A stretch of 64,000 bases of DNA from Chryseobacterium populi (GCF_000282115.1 NZ_AKJY01000034.1:55874-119873); one strand, 5' to 3'; positions 1-9,403 are shown, numbered from the stretch's first letter. A program made the numbers and translations. The notes: generated from the sequence alone by a model not told the origin.

Positions 1-544
1 TTCCTGATGTTCCGTTTGAAAACTGTACAGTAGGTTTATATCCTGAAACCGTAACGGTTGTATTGTCTTCTGTTGCCAGTACACTGGTCATAAAATTCAA
101 AATGGAATTGATTACAGTGATCGGGGCATTGGCAGCATAAAAAGTCTTTCCTGTGGAAGGTATCCCTTTTGAAGTAATGATTTCTGCATGATTGAATACC
201 GAGAATCTCAGATTGGCATAGAACGGGAAATCTGCTTTTAAATAAAGGCCTTTTGATGTAGGAGTAAACAGATCAGCCTGTTGTGTAGTAATGATATATT
301 GCCTTAATACATCAAATTTCTGAGGATTGTTTTTGCTGATATTTACAGTTCCTATTAAGACATTATTATTGTAAATGCTTACAGGAAACGGGGTCGTACG
401 GTTGGTGGACAGGTATAACTTCTGATATGGATTTTGATTGGCAGTTCTGTCCATCATGGGAGCAAACCAATGTTCTCTGTCTAATTGAGCGAAAGTAGAC
501 ATGAAAACGCAAAGTATAAATAAAAAAGATAGAGTTTTCTTCAT
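1..544 (-). CDS. T9SS surface protein with IgGFc-binding-like N-terminus (partial, 3' end outside window)
   Basis: Only the first 181 codons are inside the window; the gene continues past position 1. It starts with a signal peptide (MKKTLSFLFILCVFMSTFAQ), then DREHWFAPMM. It shares with its neighbours the motifs LYLSTNRTTPFPV, ATEDNTTVTVSGY and TSKG, typical of the IgGFc-binding-like N-terminal domain of Bacteroidota surface proteins. It is the most diverged complete N-terminus of the four tandem paralogues here and resembles the collapsed copy at 6781-7460 most closely (QLDxxHWFAPM, FPVxIYNNN). The C-terminus is not visible, so a type-B sorting domain is inferred from the paralogues only. 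Confidence 0.8.
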   Translation of the reverse strand, partial: MKKTLSFLFILCVFMSTFAQLDREHWFAPMMDRTANQNPYQKLYLSTNRTTPFPVSIYNNNVLIGTVNISKNNPQKFDVLRQYIITTQQADLFTPTSKGLYLKADFPFYANLRFSVFNHAEIITSKGIPSTGKTFYAANAPITVINSILNFMTSVLATEDNTTVTVSGYKPTVQFSNGTSG

Positions 545-563
545 TTAGTGCTGGCTTTTGTCA

Positions 564-571
564 CAAATTTA
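564..571 (-). promoter_or_regulatory. -7 promoter element
   Basis: TAAATTTG on the minus strand matches the Bacteroidota -7 consensus TAnnTTTG and lies 20 bases upstream of the start codon at 544. Confidence 0.5.
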
Positions 572-610
572 ATAATAAAAAGTAGTAATGCCTTGAAAAA
601 ATAATAAAAA

Positions 611-633
611 AACCACGATTTTTGGTCGTGGTT
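611..633 (-). terminator. Rho-independent terminator after the frameshifted surface-protein gene
   Basis: AACCACGA pairs with TCGTGGTT and is followed on the minus strand by a T run. Nearly the same stem ends the intact paralogue (573-596 of the 3500 block, i.e. 3573-3596), so terminators were copied with the genes. Confidence 0.8.
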
Positions 634-656
634 TTCATAGAGGCTTATAAAAATTA

Positions 657-3478
657 TTATTCTCTGTTTTTTACAAGGATCCAGCCGGTGAATCGTATTG
701 CAGTCTGCTTTTTATTGGGTTCATTCCAACTGATATCGTACCAGTAGTTTCCGGTAGGTATTTTTTTTCCACCTGTTGTTCCGTCCCATTGATACCCGTT
801 ATTTTTGTCACCCTGATGAATTTTGGCTCCATATCTGTCAAAAATACTGAAGACCAGGTTGGTTTTCCGGGCTAAGGATGAGTAATCAATAATATCATTA
901 ACGCCGTCTCCGTTCGGGGTAATTACATTGATAAGATTGGGAACGGTAATGGCTACATCTATGGGATCACAATCATAATTATCTTTTACATATACCGTAA
1001 CATCACCCCTGGGAATATTTTCAAAAATATTAGAATCCTGCCAGTTGGCATTATCAATCGAATATCGGTATGGAGCAGTACCTCCTATAACATGTACGGT
1101 AACCGTATTGTTGGCAACTTCTATATTGGTAATGATCGGTTGTTCTGCCGGATATACATTTACAGTTTGCTTGGTAATGCATTCTCCTGTTTTTAATTTT
1201 ACCCAATAGGTACCTACTGTAACATTGGTTATAGCTTGTGTTAAAGCTCCTGTACTCCATTCATAGCCGTCAAATCCCGGGCCTGCATCTAAGGTGGTGG
1301 TGTCTTCCATACAAATGATTTTATCAATAAGTACCTCAGATTTTACCGGTGGAAAAACAATTAATGTTACCTTGGCCACCCTATAACAGCCGTTTGCATT
1401 GATTACCTTTATATAAACGACTCCGTTCGGAGCGGTATATGAAGTTGGGGCCATAATTTCATTTGTTCCGTTTTCTGCATCCGTAGGAGATGGATAGTAT
1501 TTTTTGGTTACTCCGGTCTGTGTGGTCACTGCTGCTGTGGTAAGGTTGAATAATCCTGTTGCTATGTTTTCTTCAAGAAAACAGGTTCTTAAGGTAGCAT
1601 CGCTGACAACAGGCAATGAAGATACCGTTAAATTTAAAGTTACCTGTTCACAATCAATAAATTCAGGGGCATTACCGCAGAATTTATAAACCATTGTGTC
1701 CGGGCCAAAATATCCGAAATTCGGGACATAGGTTATCACTCCTGTTACGGGATCAATTGTTGCTGTACCATTTGCTGGCGGGGTTACAATGGTTACGGTA
1801 CCGGGAACATAAGTCTGGGTGGAAATGGTAAATTCAGGAATGATGGGCTGATAACCATCACAGACTGTCATTGCTTTTATTGATTCCTGAAGACACGAAA
1901 ACACTTTATATACAGGGGTTATAGCAGGTGGACAAGTTCCTATCGTAACTTTTACGGTATAGTTGCCTGCCTGGGTCGGAGTATATGAATTGCTTGTTGC
2001 ACCCGGAATCAAATTTCCGTTTAAGAACCATTGATAACTTTCAAAACTGTCATCCACTTCCAGGACAATACCGGGAATGCAATCTCCGGTTTGTTTGGCA
2101 ATAACGGGCACTGAAGAGAATCCGGCAAAATAGCCTCCGTATCCGGCGGTATTGTATCCTCCGTTTACTCCTGCCGTAACTGCTTTTGTGGATGTAATTG
2201 TAACGTTACCTGCGATACCCTGTATGGCATAAGTTACCCATTGAGTGTTTCCTGTGAGAGGAAAAGGGCCCTGGGATGCAGGAGGAGTATTTCCATTTAC
2301 AGTTACAGCAGCGCCGGCTTCTGTCAGAATATTCAATTTCAAATTAATGGTACCGGTATAGGTGGGCATTTCATTAATTTTACCGATTTCATCAATTTTT
2401 CTCGGCAAAAAACAATTTAATGGCGGTATATAATTATAACCACCGGTATTGTTGGCAGTGCCGGAGCCCACCAATTGGTAGAGGTAGGCATTTTTTGTGG
2501 TTCGTATATAAATGTTTGAGTGTACCCCGGCCTGTGCAACATATGAGCTGGCTAAAATTCTGTAAAAATCTCCTTCCTGAATAGTTGCTACAGGAGTTGC
2601 CCATCGTTTAGATAAATATCCGTATTGTTTTCAGTAGCCACGATAATTCCACCTTCCATATTGGCGGAGCTGGTGGAAATACTTTTTACCATTGCAAATT
2701 CGTTTCCGAGACGCTCAACAGGTACAGATTGGTCCATGATAAGGTCTGACCCGTCTGCGGATGTTGTGGTAGCATAAAAGCCGTTTGAGTTACCATTGGT
2801 GACTGATACGGGTTTGTCTGCCACGATTTTTGTGCCTATAAAACCTTCCCGGTTGGCAACGATATTACCAAGACCTGCAAGGATGTAGGATTTTCCTTTA
2901 TTCAGGATAATTGTGGTCGTTAATGGTGGATTGGGATAATTGATAAACTGTATATTCGGGTCGTAGCCAGAAATGGTTACCGTTGTATTGTCTTCAGTTG
3001 CCATTATTCCGGTTGTGAAATTACTGCTGCTTGAGCTGACGGTAATAGGTGTAGCTGCAGCATAAAACTTTTTTCCGATTCCGGCCTTGCCTTTAGAGGT
3101 AACGATTTCTCCATGAGATGTATTGTATATTCTTAGGGAAACAAAATAAGGCCTGCTTCCTTGGGTATATACTCCCAGACTGCTCGGAACAGCCGCGCTT
3201 GCGCTGGTAATGGTCCGGATATATTGAGCTGGCAGAGAAAAAACCTGAGGGTTGTTTTTACTGATGGTTACATTTCCGATTACAGTATTATTACTGTAAA
3301 TATTTATCTGGAAAGGCGTCGTGGAATCTGTAGAGAAATACAAGCCATGAGTGTATGCAGTGGCTGATGTGGATGAGCTGTCATAATAAGGGGCAAACCA
3401 ATGCTCTGTATCTCGTTGTGCAGAGAGTTCACTGATTGTAAATAAAAAGAAAAGTAAACTTAGTAGAAAATTTTTCAT
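657..3478 (-). pseudogene. Frameshifted T9SS type-B surface protein (IgGFc-binding-like + CHU_C sorting domain)
   Basis: Two reading frames together make one paralogue of the gene at 3618-6701. The 5' part (3478 to 2588) encodes a signal peptide and IgGFc-binding-like domain and stops just after YLNDGQLL. The 3' part continues in another frame from about 2598 (TPVATIQEGDFYRIL) through NTGGYNYIPPLNCFLPRK, Ig-like and PKD-like segments, and a C-terminal type-B sorting domain (ITPNGDGVND ... TGWILVKNRE). The whole interval is 2822 bases, one short of 941 codons, so one lost base near the GGG at 2600-2602 explains it. The intact paralogue reads smoothly across this point. Compared with that paralogue it has one fewer of the approx. 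86-residue repeats. It is either a real loss of function or a sequencing error; I cannot tell from the sequence alone. Confidence 0.85.
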
Positions 3479-3506
3479 ATGTATGGGAATTAATTATGGA
3501 TTAAAA

Positions 3507-3514
3507 CAAAAATA
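3507..3514 (-). promoter_or_regulatory. -7 promoter element of the frameshifted surface-protein gene
   Basis: TATTTTTG on the minus strand (TAnnTTTG consensus), 28 bases before the start codon at 3478. Confidence 0.5.
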
Positions 3515-3572
3515 ATAGAATATTTAATATATTTTTATATTTTTTTTAATTATTATTACGATAAATAAAAAA

Positions 3573-3596
3573 AACCACGATTATTAAATCGTGGTT
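3573..3596 (-). terminator. Terminator of the intact surface-protein gene
   Basis: AACCACGAT pairs with ATCGTGGTT and is followed by a T run on the minus strand, 22 bases past the stop codon at 3618. Confidence 0.85.
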
Positions 3597-3617
3597 GATA
3601 AAAATATGTGAATTTTA

Positions 3618-6600
3618 TTATTCTCTGTTTTTCACCAGAATCCAACCGGTATATTTTATTGGAGTCTTTTCTTTATTAGGTTCATTCCAGCTGATGTGGT
3701 ACCAGTAAGTCCCGGTTAAAATTTTCTTATCATAATGTTTACCATCCCATTGGTAATTATTGAATTTATCTCCCGTGAAAATTTTATTGCCATATCTGTC
3801 ATAGATGACGAAAACAAGATTTTCTTTGTATGATAATTCTCTGTAGTCGATATAATCATTTACATTATCACCATTTGGTGTTATTGCATTAATTAAATTT
3901 GGAACTGTTATCTCCACGGAGATCGGAGTACAGTTGTAGGCATCTTTTACATAGAATGTATGCTGGCCTCTGGTAAGGTTGGTGAAGACATTAGAATCCT
4001 GCCAGTTGGTTGTTCCGTCTACAGCATACTGGTAAGGGGCTTTTCCTCCACTTACAATTACAGTTGCCGTATTGTTTGAAATTTGTATTTCGGTGATTAC
4101 AGGATCCAACGCTTTTTTCACACTTACCATTTGTTTTACGAAACAGCCGTTATCCTGGAGGATTACCCAGTAATCGCCTACAGGAACCCCATTGATAGAT
4201 TGTGTGGTATCTCCGGTGCTCCATTGGTAAGACTGGTAACCTGGTCCTGCATCAATATTCGTTCTTCCGTCGATACAGATATACTGATCAACCAATAAAG
4301 GAGATCGTTTTGGAGGAATGACAGTAAGGATAATTTTAGCGATTGCATAACATCCGTTTGAATTGAACACCCTTACGTATACAGCTCCATTGCCGGAAAT
4401 ATAAGCTGTAGCATTGACCACAATCTCATTGGTTCCGTTGCTTGCATCCGTAAATGTAGGATAGTATTTTTTAGTTACAGGATCTTCATCTGTGACATCA
4501 GCAGTCGTTAAATCAAACTTGGCACTGGTTTCATTATTTTCTATAAAGCATTCACTTAATGAGGCTTCTTTTACTACCGGAGTAGGGAAGAAATCCAAAG
4601 TGATTTTTGCATTTCCTGAACATCCTTCAGGGGTTGTTACTTTTACATAAACAAATCCTGCTGCAGAAAAATAATTGGTAGGATTGTTAATCTCATTCGT
4701 ACCTGCATTAAGATCTGCCAGCGTAGGATAATATTTTCGTGTAGTAGGGCTATAACTTGTTACATTCGCGGTAGTCAGGTCAAAAAATCCTTTTCCACTA
4801 TACTGACATGCAAATACTGTTCTGTCTGTTAAAGTAAACGGAACAACAGTCAGGTTTAAAGTCACTTTTTCACAGTCAACAAACTCAGGTGCATTACCAC
4901 AGAACTGATAAACAATAGTATCAGAGCCTAAATATCCTGTAACAGGAGTATAAGTAATTGTACCATTTGTAGGGTTAACTACTGCTGTGCCATGAGCTCC
5001 TTGGGTAATGATGGTTACTGTACTTGGAACAACAGCCTGTGTAGAACTTGTAAATGTAGGAGTAATCAGAGTAGATGCACAAATATTTAAAGATTTTACA
5101 GTTTCAGTTAAACAGGAAAATACTTTATAAATTGGTGTAATCACTGGCGGGCAGGTACCCATAGTTACCTTTACAGTATAGTTACCTGCGGTTAGCGGAG
5201 CATATGTATTCGCTGTAGCTCCCGGAATAGCAACACCGTTCAGGAACCACTGATAAGTTTCAAAGCTGTCATCCACTTCCAGGATAATTCCCGGAGCACA
5301 TTCTCCTGTTTTTTTAGCAATTACGGGCACTGAAGAGAATCCGGCAAAATAACCTCCGTATCCTGCTGTACTATATCCTCCGTTTACCCCTGCTGTTACT
5401 GCTTTTGTAGAAGTGATCGTAAGGTTTCCGGTAATTCCCGGGATTGCATACGTTACCCACTGGGTATTCCCGGTAAGCGGATAGGGTCCCTGAGCAGCTG
5501 TAGGAGGATTTCCATTTACCAATACGGTAGCACCTGCTTCAGTTAAAATATTTAATTTTAAGTTGATCGTACCTGTGTAGGTAGGCATCTCATTGATTTT
5601 CCCGATCTCATCAATTTTTCTCGGTAAGAAACAGTTCAATGGCGGAATATAGTTGTACCCTCCGGTGTTCGTAGCATTTGAGCCTACTAGCTGATACAGG
5701 TATACATTTTTATTGGTGCTTACATAAATATTATAATGGCCACTACCAGCTGTTTGCTGAATATAGCTGTTGTCTAATATCCTGTAATATTGTCCTTCAT
5801 TAATGGTAGCAATCGGAGTGCTGGATCCATTCAGGTAGATTTCAGTATTATTTTCAGTGGCAATGATGATTCCTCCTTCCATATCGTAAGAATTGGTAAC
5901 AGGAGATAAACTTCTTACCATTGCAAATTCCTTTCCGAGACGCTCTGTTGGTACAGACTGGTCTAAAATAAGATCGGAACCCGAGCTTGTATTTCCGGTT
6001 GCGTACATTCCGTTTGAATTACCATTGGTAACAGAAACCGGTTTGTCAGCAACAATTTTTGCACCGATAAATCCGGCTTGATTTGCTGTAATATTGCCGG
6101 TACCGGCAAGGATGTAAGATTCTCCTTTATTCAAAACAAGACTGATAGACGCCGGCGGCGTTGGGTGATTAATAAACTGTACAGCAGGATTATATCCGGA
6201 AATAGTAACCGTTGTGTTGTCTTCAGTAGCAAGAATCCCCGTGGTAAAATTCATTGAACTTGAATTGTACGTAATAGGTGCAGCGGCAGAATAGAATGTT
6301 TTCCCTATACCTGCCTTACCTTTAGAAGTAACAATTTCTCCGTGAGATCCGGAATATATTCTTAAAGATACATAATAGGGTTTGTCTCCTTTGGTATAGA
6401 GCCCTAATGTCTTTACTGTAGCGGCATCTGCTGTGGTCTGGGTATTAATAAAGGAAGCATTAACGGCAAACGTTTGAGGATTTCCTTTACTAATCGTTAC
6501 AGTTCCGATGACACCATTATTGTTGTAAACTTTTACTTCAAAAGGAGTTAAGGAATCTGTTGACAAATACAGCGCATGGGTATAATTGGAAAATAATGAG

Positions 6601-6701
6601 CTGTCAAAATACGGCGCAATCCAATGCTCTGTATCTCTTTGGGCAAAGAGTGTATTAATCGTCAAAAAAACTAATACTAAACTAAGTAGAAATCTTTTCA
6701 T
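3618..6701 (-). CDS. T9SS type-B sorted surface protein with IgGFc-binding-like N-terminus (1027 aa)
   Basis: This is the only intact full-length member of the tandem family. A signal peptide (MKRFLLSLVLVFLTINTLFAQ) leads into an IgGFc-binding-like domain of roughly 330 residues (RDTEHWIAPYFD, ATEDNTTVTISGYNP, IVADKPVSVTNGNSNG). Next come Ig/PKD-like segments, including SFETYQWFLNGVAIPGAT and TYTPVTGYLGSD. Two copies of an approx. 86-residue unit follow (FDLTTAxVT ... KYYPT ... TNEI ... VYVxV ... GC). The protein ends in a gliding-motility-associated/CHU_C type-B sorting domain (NAITPNGDNVND, VIYDRYGNKIF, TGTYWYHISW, WILVKNRE). From family knowledge it should be exported by Sec and T9SS and attached at or released from the cell surface, possibly as an adhesin. 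The ligand is unknown. Confidence 0.9.
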   Translation of the reverse strand: MKRFLLSLVLVFLTINTLFAQRDTEHWIAPYFDSSLFSNYTHALYLSTDSLTPFEVKVYNNNGVIGTVTISKGNPQTFAVNASFINTQTTADAATVKTLGLYTKGDKPYYVSLRIYSGSHGEIVTSKGKAGIGKTFYSAAAPITYNSSSMNFTTGILATEDNTTVTISGYNPAVQFINHPTPPASISLVLNKGESYILAGTGNITANQAGFIGAKIVADKPVSVTNGNSNGMYATGNTSSGSDLILDQSVPTERLGKEFAMVRSLSPVTNSYDMEGGIIIATENNTEIYLNGSSTPIATINEGQYYRILDNSYIQQTAGSGHYNIYVSTNKNVYLYQLVGSNATNTGGYNYIPPLNCFLPRKIDEIGKINEMPTYTGTINLKLNILTEAGATVLVNGNPPTAAQGPYPLTGNTQWVTYAIPGITGNLTITSTKAVTAGVNGGYSTAGYGGYFAGFSSVPVIAKKTGECAPGIILEVDDSFETYQWFLNGVAIPGATANTYAPLTAGNYTVKVTMGTCPPVITPIYKVFSCLTETVKSLNICASTLITPTFTSSTQAVVPSTVTIITQGAHGTAVVNPTNGTITYTPVTGYLGSDTIVYQFCGNAPEFVDCEKVTLNLTVVPFTLTDRTVFACQYSGKGFFDLTTANVTSYSPTTRKYYPTLADLNAGTNEINNPTNYFSAAGFVYVKVTTPEGCSGNAKITLDFFPTPVVKEASLSECFIENNETSAKFDLTTADVTDEDPVTKKYYPTFTDASNGTNEIVVNATAYISGNGAVYVRVFNSNGCYAIAKIILTVIPPKRSPLLVDQYICIDGRTNIDAGPGYQSYQWSTGDTTQSINGVPVGDYWVILQDNGCFVKQMVSVKKALDPVITEIQISNNTATVIVSGGKAPYQYAVDGTTNWQDSNVFTNLTRGQHTFYVKDAYNCTPISVEITVPNLINAITPNGDNVNDYIDYRELSYKENLVFVIYDRYGNKIFTGDKFNNYQWDGKHYDKKILTGTYWYHISWNEPNKEKTPIKYTGWILVKNRE

Positions 6702-6724
6702 AAAGTTGGAAATTAGGATTTCTA

Positions 6725-6732
6725 CAAATTTA
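6725..6732 (-). promoter_or_regulatory. -7 promoter element of the intact surface-protein gene
   Basis: TAAATTTG on the minus strand (TAnnTTTG consensus), 23 bases before the start codon at 6701. Confidence 0.5.
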
Positions 6733-6780
6733 AAATAAAATTTGAAATATTATTAATAATTTGGAAATAAAAACAAAAAA

Positions 6781-7460
6781 TTATTCTCGATTCTTTATTA
6801 AAATCCATCCGGAATATGAAACTGCTAATTTGCTGTCCGGCTCGGTCCATCTGATAATATACCAATATGTTCCGGTAGAAAGAGGCCTGCTTCCGGATTT
6901 CCCGTCCCAGGTATACGTCTGGTCTTTTGATTTATAAACCGGAGCTCCATACCGGTCTGCAATTTCAATGCTTACATCTTGTTTGATCCTTAAATCGGAA
7001 TAATTTAATACATCATTAATGCCGTCTCCGTTTGGTGTAATGGCATTTACGAGATTTAAAACAAGAAACTCTTTCACTACAGGCTGACAGCCATCTGTAC
7101 CTAAAACAAATATTGTATGAATTCCTCTTTCTAGTCCTGTGAATACGTTGGAAGATTGATAATCTATACCATTCAGGGAATATTGATAAGGAGAGGTTCC
7201 CCCTGAAACGAAAACTGTGGCGTTCGCCCCGGAAACTTCTATACGGGTAATCGTTGGAGTCTGGGCGCTGTAAATAGTGTATTGTTGTTGTAAATCTCAA
7301 CCGGAAATGATGTCATCTGATCTGTGGATAAATTGAGATAACCTTCAAGGCCGGTTGTATTGGCTCTGGCTGCCATCGGAGCAAACCAATGGTCTGTATC
7401 CAGCTGGGCATTCATTAATAAACAAAGAAAGGTACAGAAAGAAAGTAGAAGTTTTTTCAT
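6781..7460 (-). pseudogene. Remnant of a fourth T9SS type-B surface protein (middle deleted, frame broken)
   Basis: The first about 63 codons encode a signal peptide and the family N-terminus (QLDTDHWFAPM, FPVEIYNNNTL). The reading frame then changes. From about 7278 down to 6781 a second frame reads YSAQTPTITRIEVSG, SPYQYSLNG, NAITPNGDGIND and ends WILIKNRE, which is the end of the family. Compared with the intact 1027-residue paralogue about 800 central residues are gone, and the two halves are out of frame with each other. Translation of the 5' part stops after LFTAPRLQRLPV. A TACATTTG promoter element is still present at 7479-7486. A short 98-residue ORF (MKEFLVLNLVN start) lies in the 3' part, but I see no reason to think it is used. 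Confidence 0.85.
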
Positions 7461-7478
7461 GGTTTATTATAAGGGCAG

Positions 7479-7486
7479 CAAATGTA
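7479..7486 (-). promoter_or_regulatory. -7 promoter element kept in front of the remnant gene
   Basis: TACATTTG on the minus strand (TAnnTTTG consensus), 18 bases before the start codon at 7460. Confidence 0.45.
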
Positions 7487-7600
7487 AGTATTAATAATCA
7501 ATTTTTAACATATATAAATTCATGATGAATTTTAGATGTTAAATATTTAAAATAAAATTAATATATTCTTAATAATTGTTGAATGGCTTATAATAAAAAA

Positions 7601-7628
7601 ATCCCGGTGAAAATTTTTTCACCGGGAT
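7601..7628 (-). terminator. Terminator of tsf
   Basis: ATCCCGGTGAAAA pairs with TTTTTCACCGGGAT and is followed by T-rich sequence on the minus strand, 25 bases past the tsf stop codon. Confidence 0.85.
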
Positions 7629-7652
7629 TGATATTTTTAAATCTGAGAGAGA

Positions 7653-8477
7653 TTATAAACTTACTCTTACAAATCCTGTTACCTTAAGATCTCCGTTTAC
7701 TGATTTTACATAGTCAGCAACTGAAATACTTCCGTCTTTAATGAAAGATTGGTGCACCAAAGTGTTGTCTTTGTAGAATCTTTGCATTTTACCTTTAAGG
7801 ATGTTTTCGATAATGTTTTCAGGCTTACCTTCTTTAGTAAGAAGTTCTCTTTCAATTTCCAATTCTTTATCGATCGTCGATTGAGAAACAGCAGTTTCAT
7901 CAAGAGCTATTGGGTTCATTGCAGCAACCTGCATAGAAACAGCTTTAGCAGCTTCATCACCTCCGTCTACTTTAGAAGAAAGCGCAGTGATAGCAGCGAT
8001 TTTGTTTCCAGCGTGGATATAAGCTCCTAAGAAAGGACCTTCGATTCTTTCGAATGCACCGATCTCGATTTTTTCACCAATAACACCTGTTTGCTCAATT
8101 AATTTCTCAGCAACAGTGATCCCGTGGAAATCTGTAGCTAAAAGCTCTTCTTTAGTTGCAGCAAAGATAGCCATCTCAGCCAATTCATAGGCAAGCTCGA
8201 TGAAGGCTTCATTCTTAGCAACGAAGTCAGTTTCACAGTTTAGAGAGATGATAGCACCTAAAGTGTTATCTTCATTTACTCTAGCAATTACTGCTCCTTC
8301 AGTAGACTCTCTGTCAGCTCTGTTAGCAGCAACTTTTTGTCCTTTTTTTCTAAGGATATCTATCGCTTTTTCGAAATCTCCTTCAGCTTCAACTAAAGCT
8401 TTTTTGCAGTCCATCATACCTGCACCTGTTTGGTTTCTCAATTTTGCTACGTCTGCAGCAGCTGGTGTATAAGACAT
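7653..8477 (-). CDS. tsf: Translation elongation factor Ts
   Basis: Guanine-nucleotide exchange factor that regenerates EF-Tu-GTP during protein synthesis in the cytoplasm. The 274 residues carry the N-terminal UBA-like region (about 8-55, VAKLRNQTGAGMMDCKKAL) and the diagnostic TDFVAKNE at 83-90, which contacts EF-Tu. The length is normal for the family. In many bacteria tsf follows rpsB directly; here the upstream neighbour is a divergent gene. tsf has its own -7 box (8540-8547) and a strong terminator, so it is a single-gene unit in this window. Confidence 0.97.
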   Translation of the reverse strand: MSYTPAAADVAKLRNQTGAGMMDCKKALVEAEGDFEKAIDILRKKGQKVAANRADRESTEGAVIARVNEDNTLGAIISLNCETDFVAKNEAFIELAYELAEMAIFAATKEELLATDFHGITVAEKLIEQTGVIGEKIEIGAFERIEGPFLGAYIHAGNKIAAITALSSKVDGGDEAAKAVSMQVAAMNPIALDETAVSQSTIDKELEIERELLTKEGKPENIIENILKGKMQRFYKDNTLVHQSFIKDGSISVADYVKSVNGDLKVTGFVRVSL

Positions 8478-8539
8478 AATATCTATTATTTTTTTATTGT
8501 AAGATTAGTATTAATTTTTAGCTTAATTTTAAAGCAGTG

Positions 8540-8547
8540 CAAAGATA
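8540..8547 (-). promoter_or_regulatory. -7 promoter element of tsf
   Basis: TATCTTTG on the minus strand, an exact TAnnTTTG match, 62 bases before the tsf start codon. Confidence 0.6.
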
Positions 8548-8622
8548 ATGATTTTAATGATAAACTAAAAAATGACTTTTCACGTTATTTACTTATTTAA
8601 TAATTTTTTAAATGTTTAGTTA

Positions 8623-9336
8623 ATGAAAAAAATATTCCTCCTCATACTTTTATGCATTTTTACCCTTGGTTTTTCTCAAAAAAAGAAGAAAGCCAAATCC
8701 AAAACTATCGTAGAAAAGGAAACCCTGATTATCTACACAGAGCAGGATGCAGAAAGTACAAAGGAAGCAAGAGTGATTGCCGGTTTTCTGAAACAGAATC
8801 CGAATCATGCAAAAACCGATTATTTCAAGAGAAAGCTGATCGAAATTATCATGGCAGATAACTCTCCTGAAGCGAAACCTACCATTACAACACTAAGTAA
8901 AGATAAAGTTGAAAGAATAGTAAAAAATAATGAGCTGAATAATTCTAAAACGCTGGCTTCCAATACAGGATCTTCTACTCCGGAAAGAAAAGTGAATTAT
9001 GCCAGTGTAGCAAGCATAGGAAGCGACAGTAAAAAATCTGAATCCGGTGAAAAAAATAAAAAGACCGCAGCAATGCTGACCCACCTTTTTAATAATGATC
9101 CGTTGGATAAAGAAGCTTATATTAATATTAAAAACAGATCCAAGTGTAATTTAATCGTAAAAATAAGCGGAAAAAAATACTACAATCTTGATGTCCCGGC
9201 CAATGGTCAAAACTTTTTACTGGTAGATAAGGGAGAATATGTTCTGACGACCATGGTTTGTGATGCCAAATATTCATCCCTGAAAAGGATCAGTAAGGAT
9301 ATTGAAATTGAACTGAATCTGAGAGATGATGAGTAG
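8623..9336 (+). CDS. Secreted protein of unknown function
   Basis: 237 residues with a clear signal peptide (MKKIFLLILLCIFTLGFSQ) followed by a lysine-rich stretch (KKKKAKSK). The middle (about 110-145) is serine/lysine-rich and looks disordered. The C-terminal 90 residues form a compact domain (EAYINIKNRSKCNLIVKISG, YYNLDVPANGQNFLLVDKGE, YVLTTMVCDAKYSS) that looks like a small beta-sandwich. From memory this type of C-terminus may be annotated as DUF6759 in Chryseobacterium; I could not check this. It probably acts in the periplasm or outer membrane. It is transcribed away from tsf and ends against accA at a shared terminator. Confidence 0.75.
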   Translation: MKKIFLLILLCIFTLGFSQKKKKAKSKTIVEKETLIIYTEQDAESTKEARVIAGFLKQNPNHAKTDYFKRKLIEIIMADNSPEAKPTITTLSKDKVERIVKNNELNNSKTLASNTGSSTPERKVNYASVASIGSDSKKSESGEKNKKTAAMLTHLFNNDPLDKEAYINIKNRSKCNLIVKISGKKYYNLDVPANGQNFLLVDKGEYVLTTMVCDAKYSSLKRISKDIEIELNLRDDE

Positions 9337-9360
9337 AATTAAATAAAAGCAAATAAAAAA

Positions 9361-9394
9361 AAGAAAGGTTAAGAAAATTTTCTTAACCTTTCTT
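9361..9394. terminator. Bidirectional terminator between convergent genes
   Basis: A perfect 34-base palindrome (17-base arms, AAGAAAGGTTAAGAAAA) flanked by A and T runs. It lies between the secreted-protein gene and accA and can serve both strands. Confidence 0.9.
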
Positions 9395-9403
9395 TTTTTT
9401 ATT

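Noticed and set aside
657..2474. A 605-residue gene starting at 2474 as an independent gene
   Set aside because: The family sequence continues upstream of that Met in the same frame to about 2598, so it is the 3' part of a frameshifted gene.
7016..7300. 94-residue minus-strand open frame over the remnant gene
   Set aside because: It reads the family's C-terminal region in the wrong frame; composition is arginine-rich nonsense.
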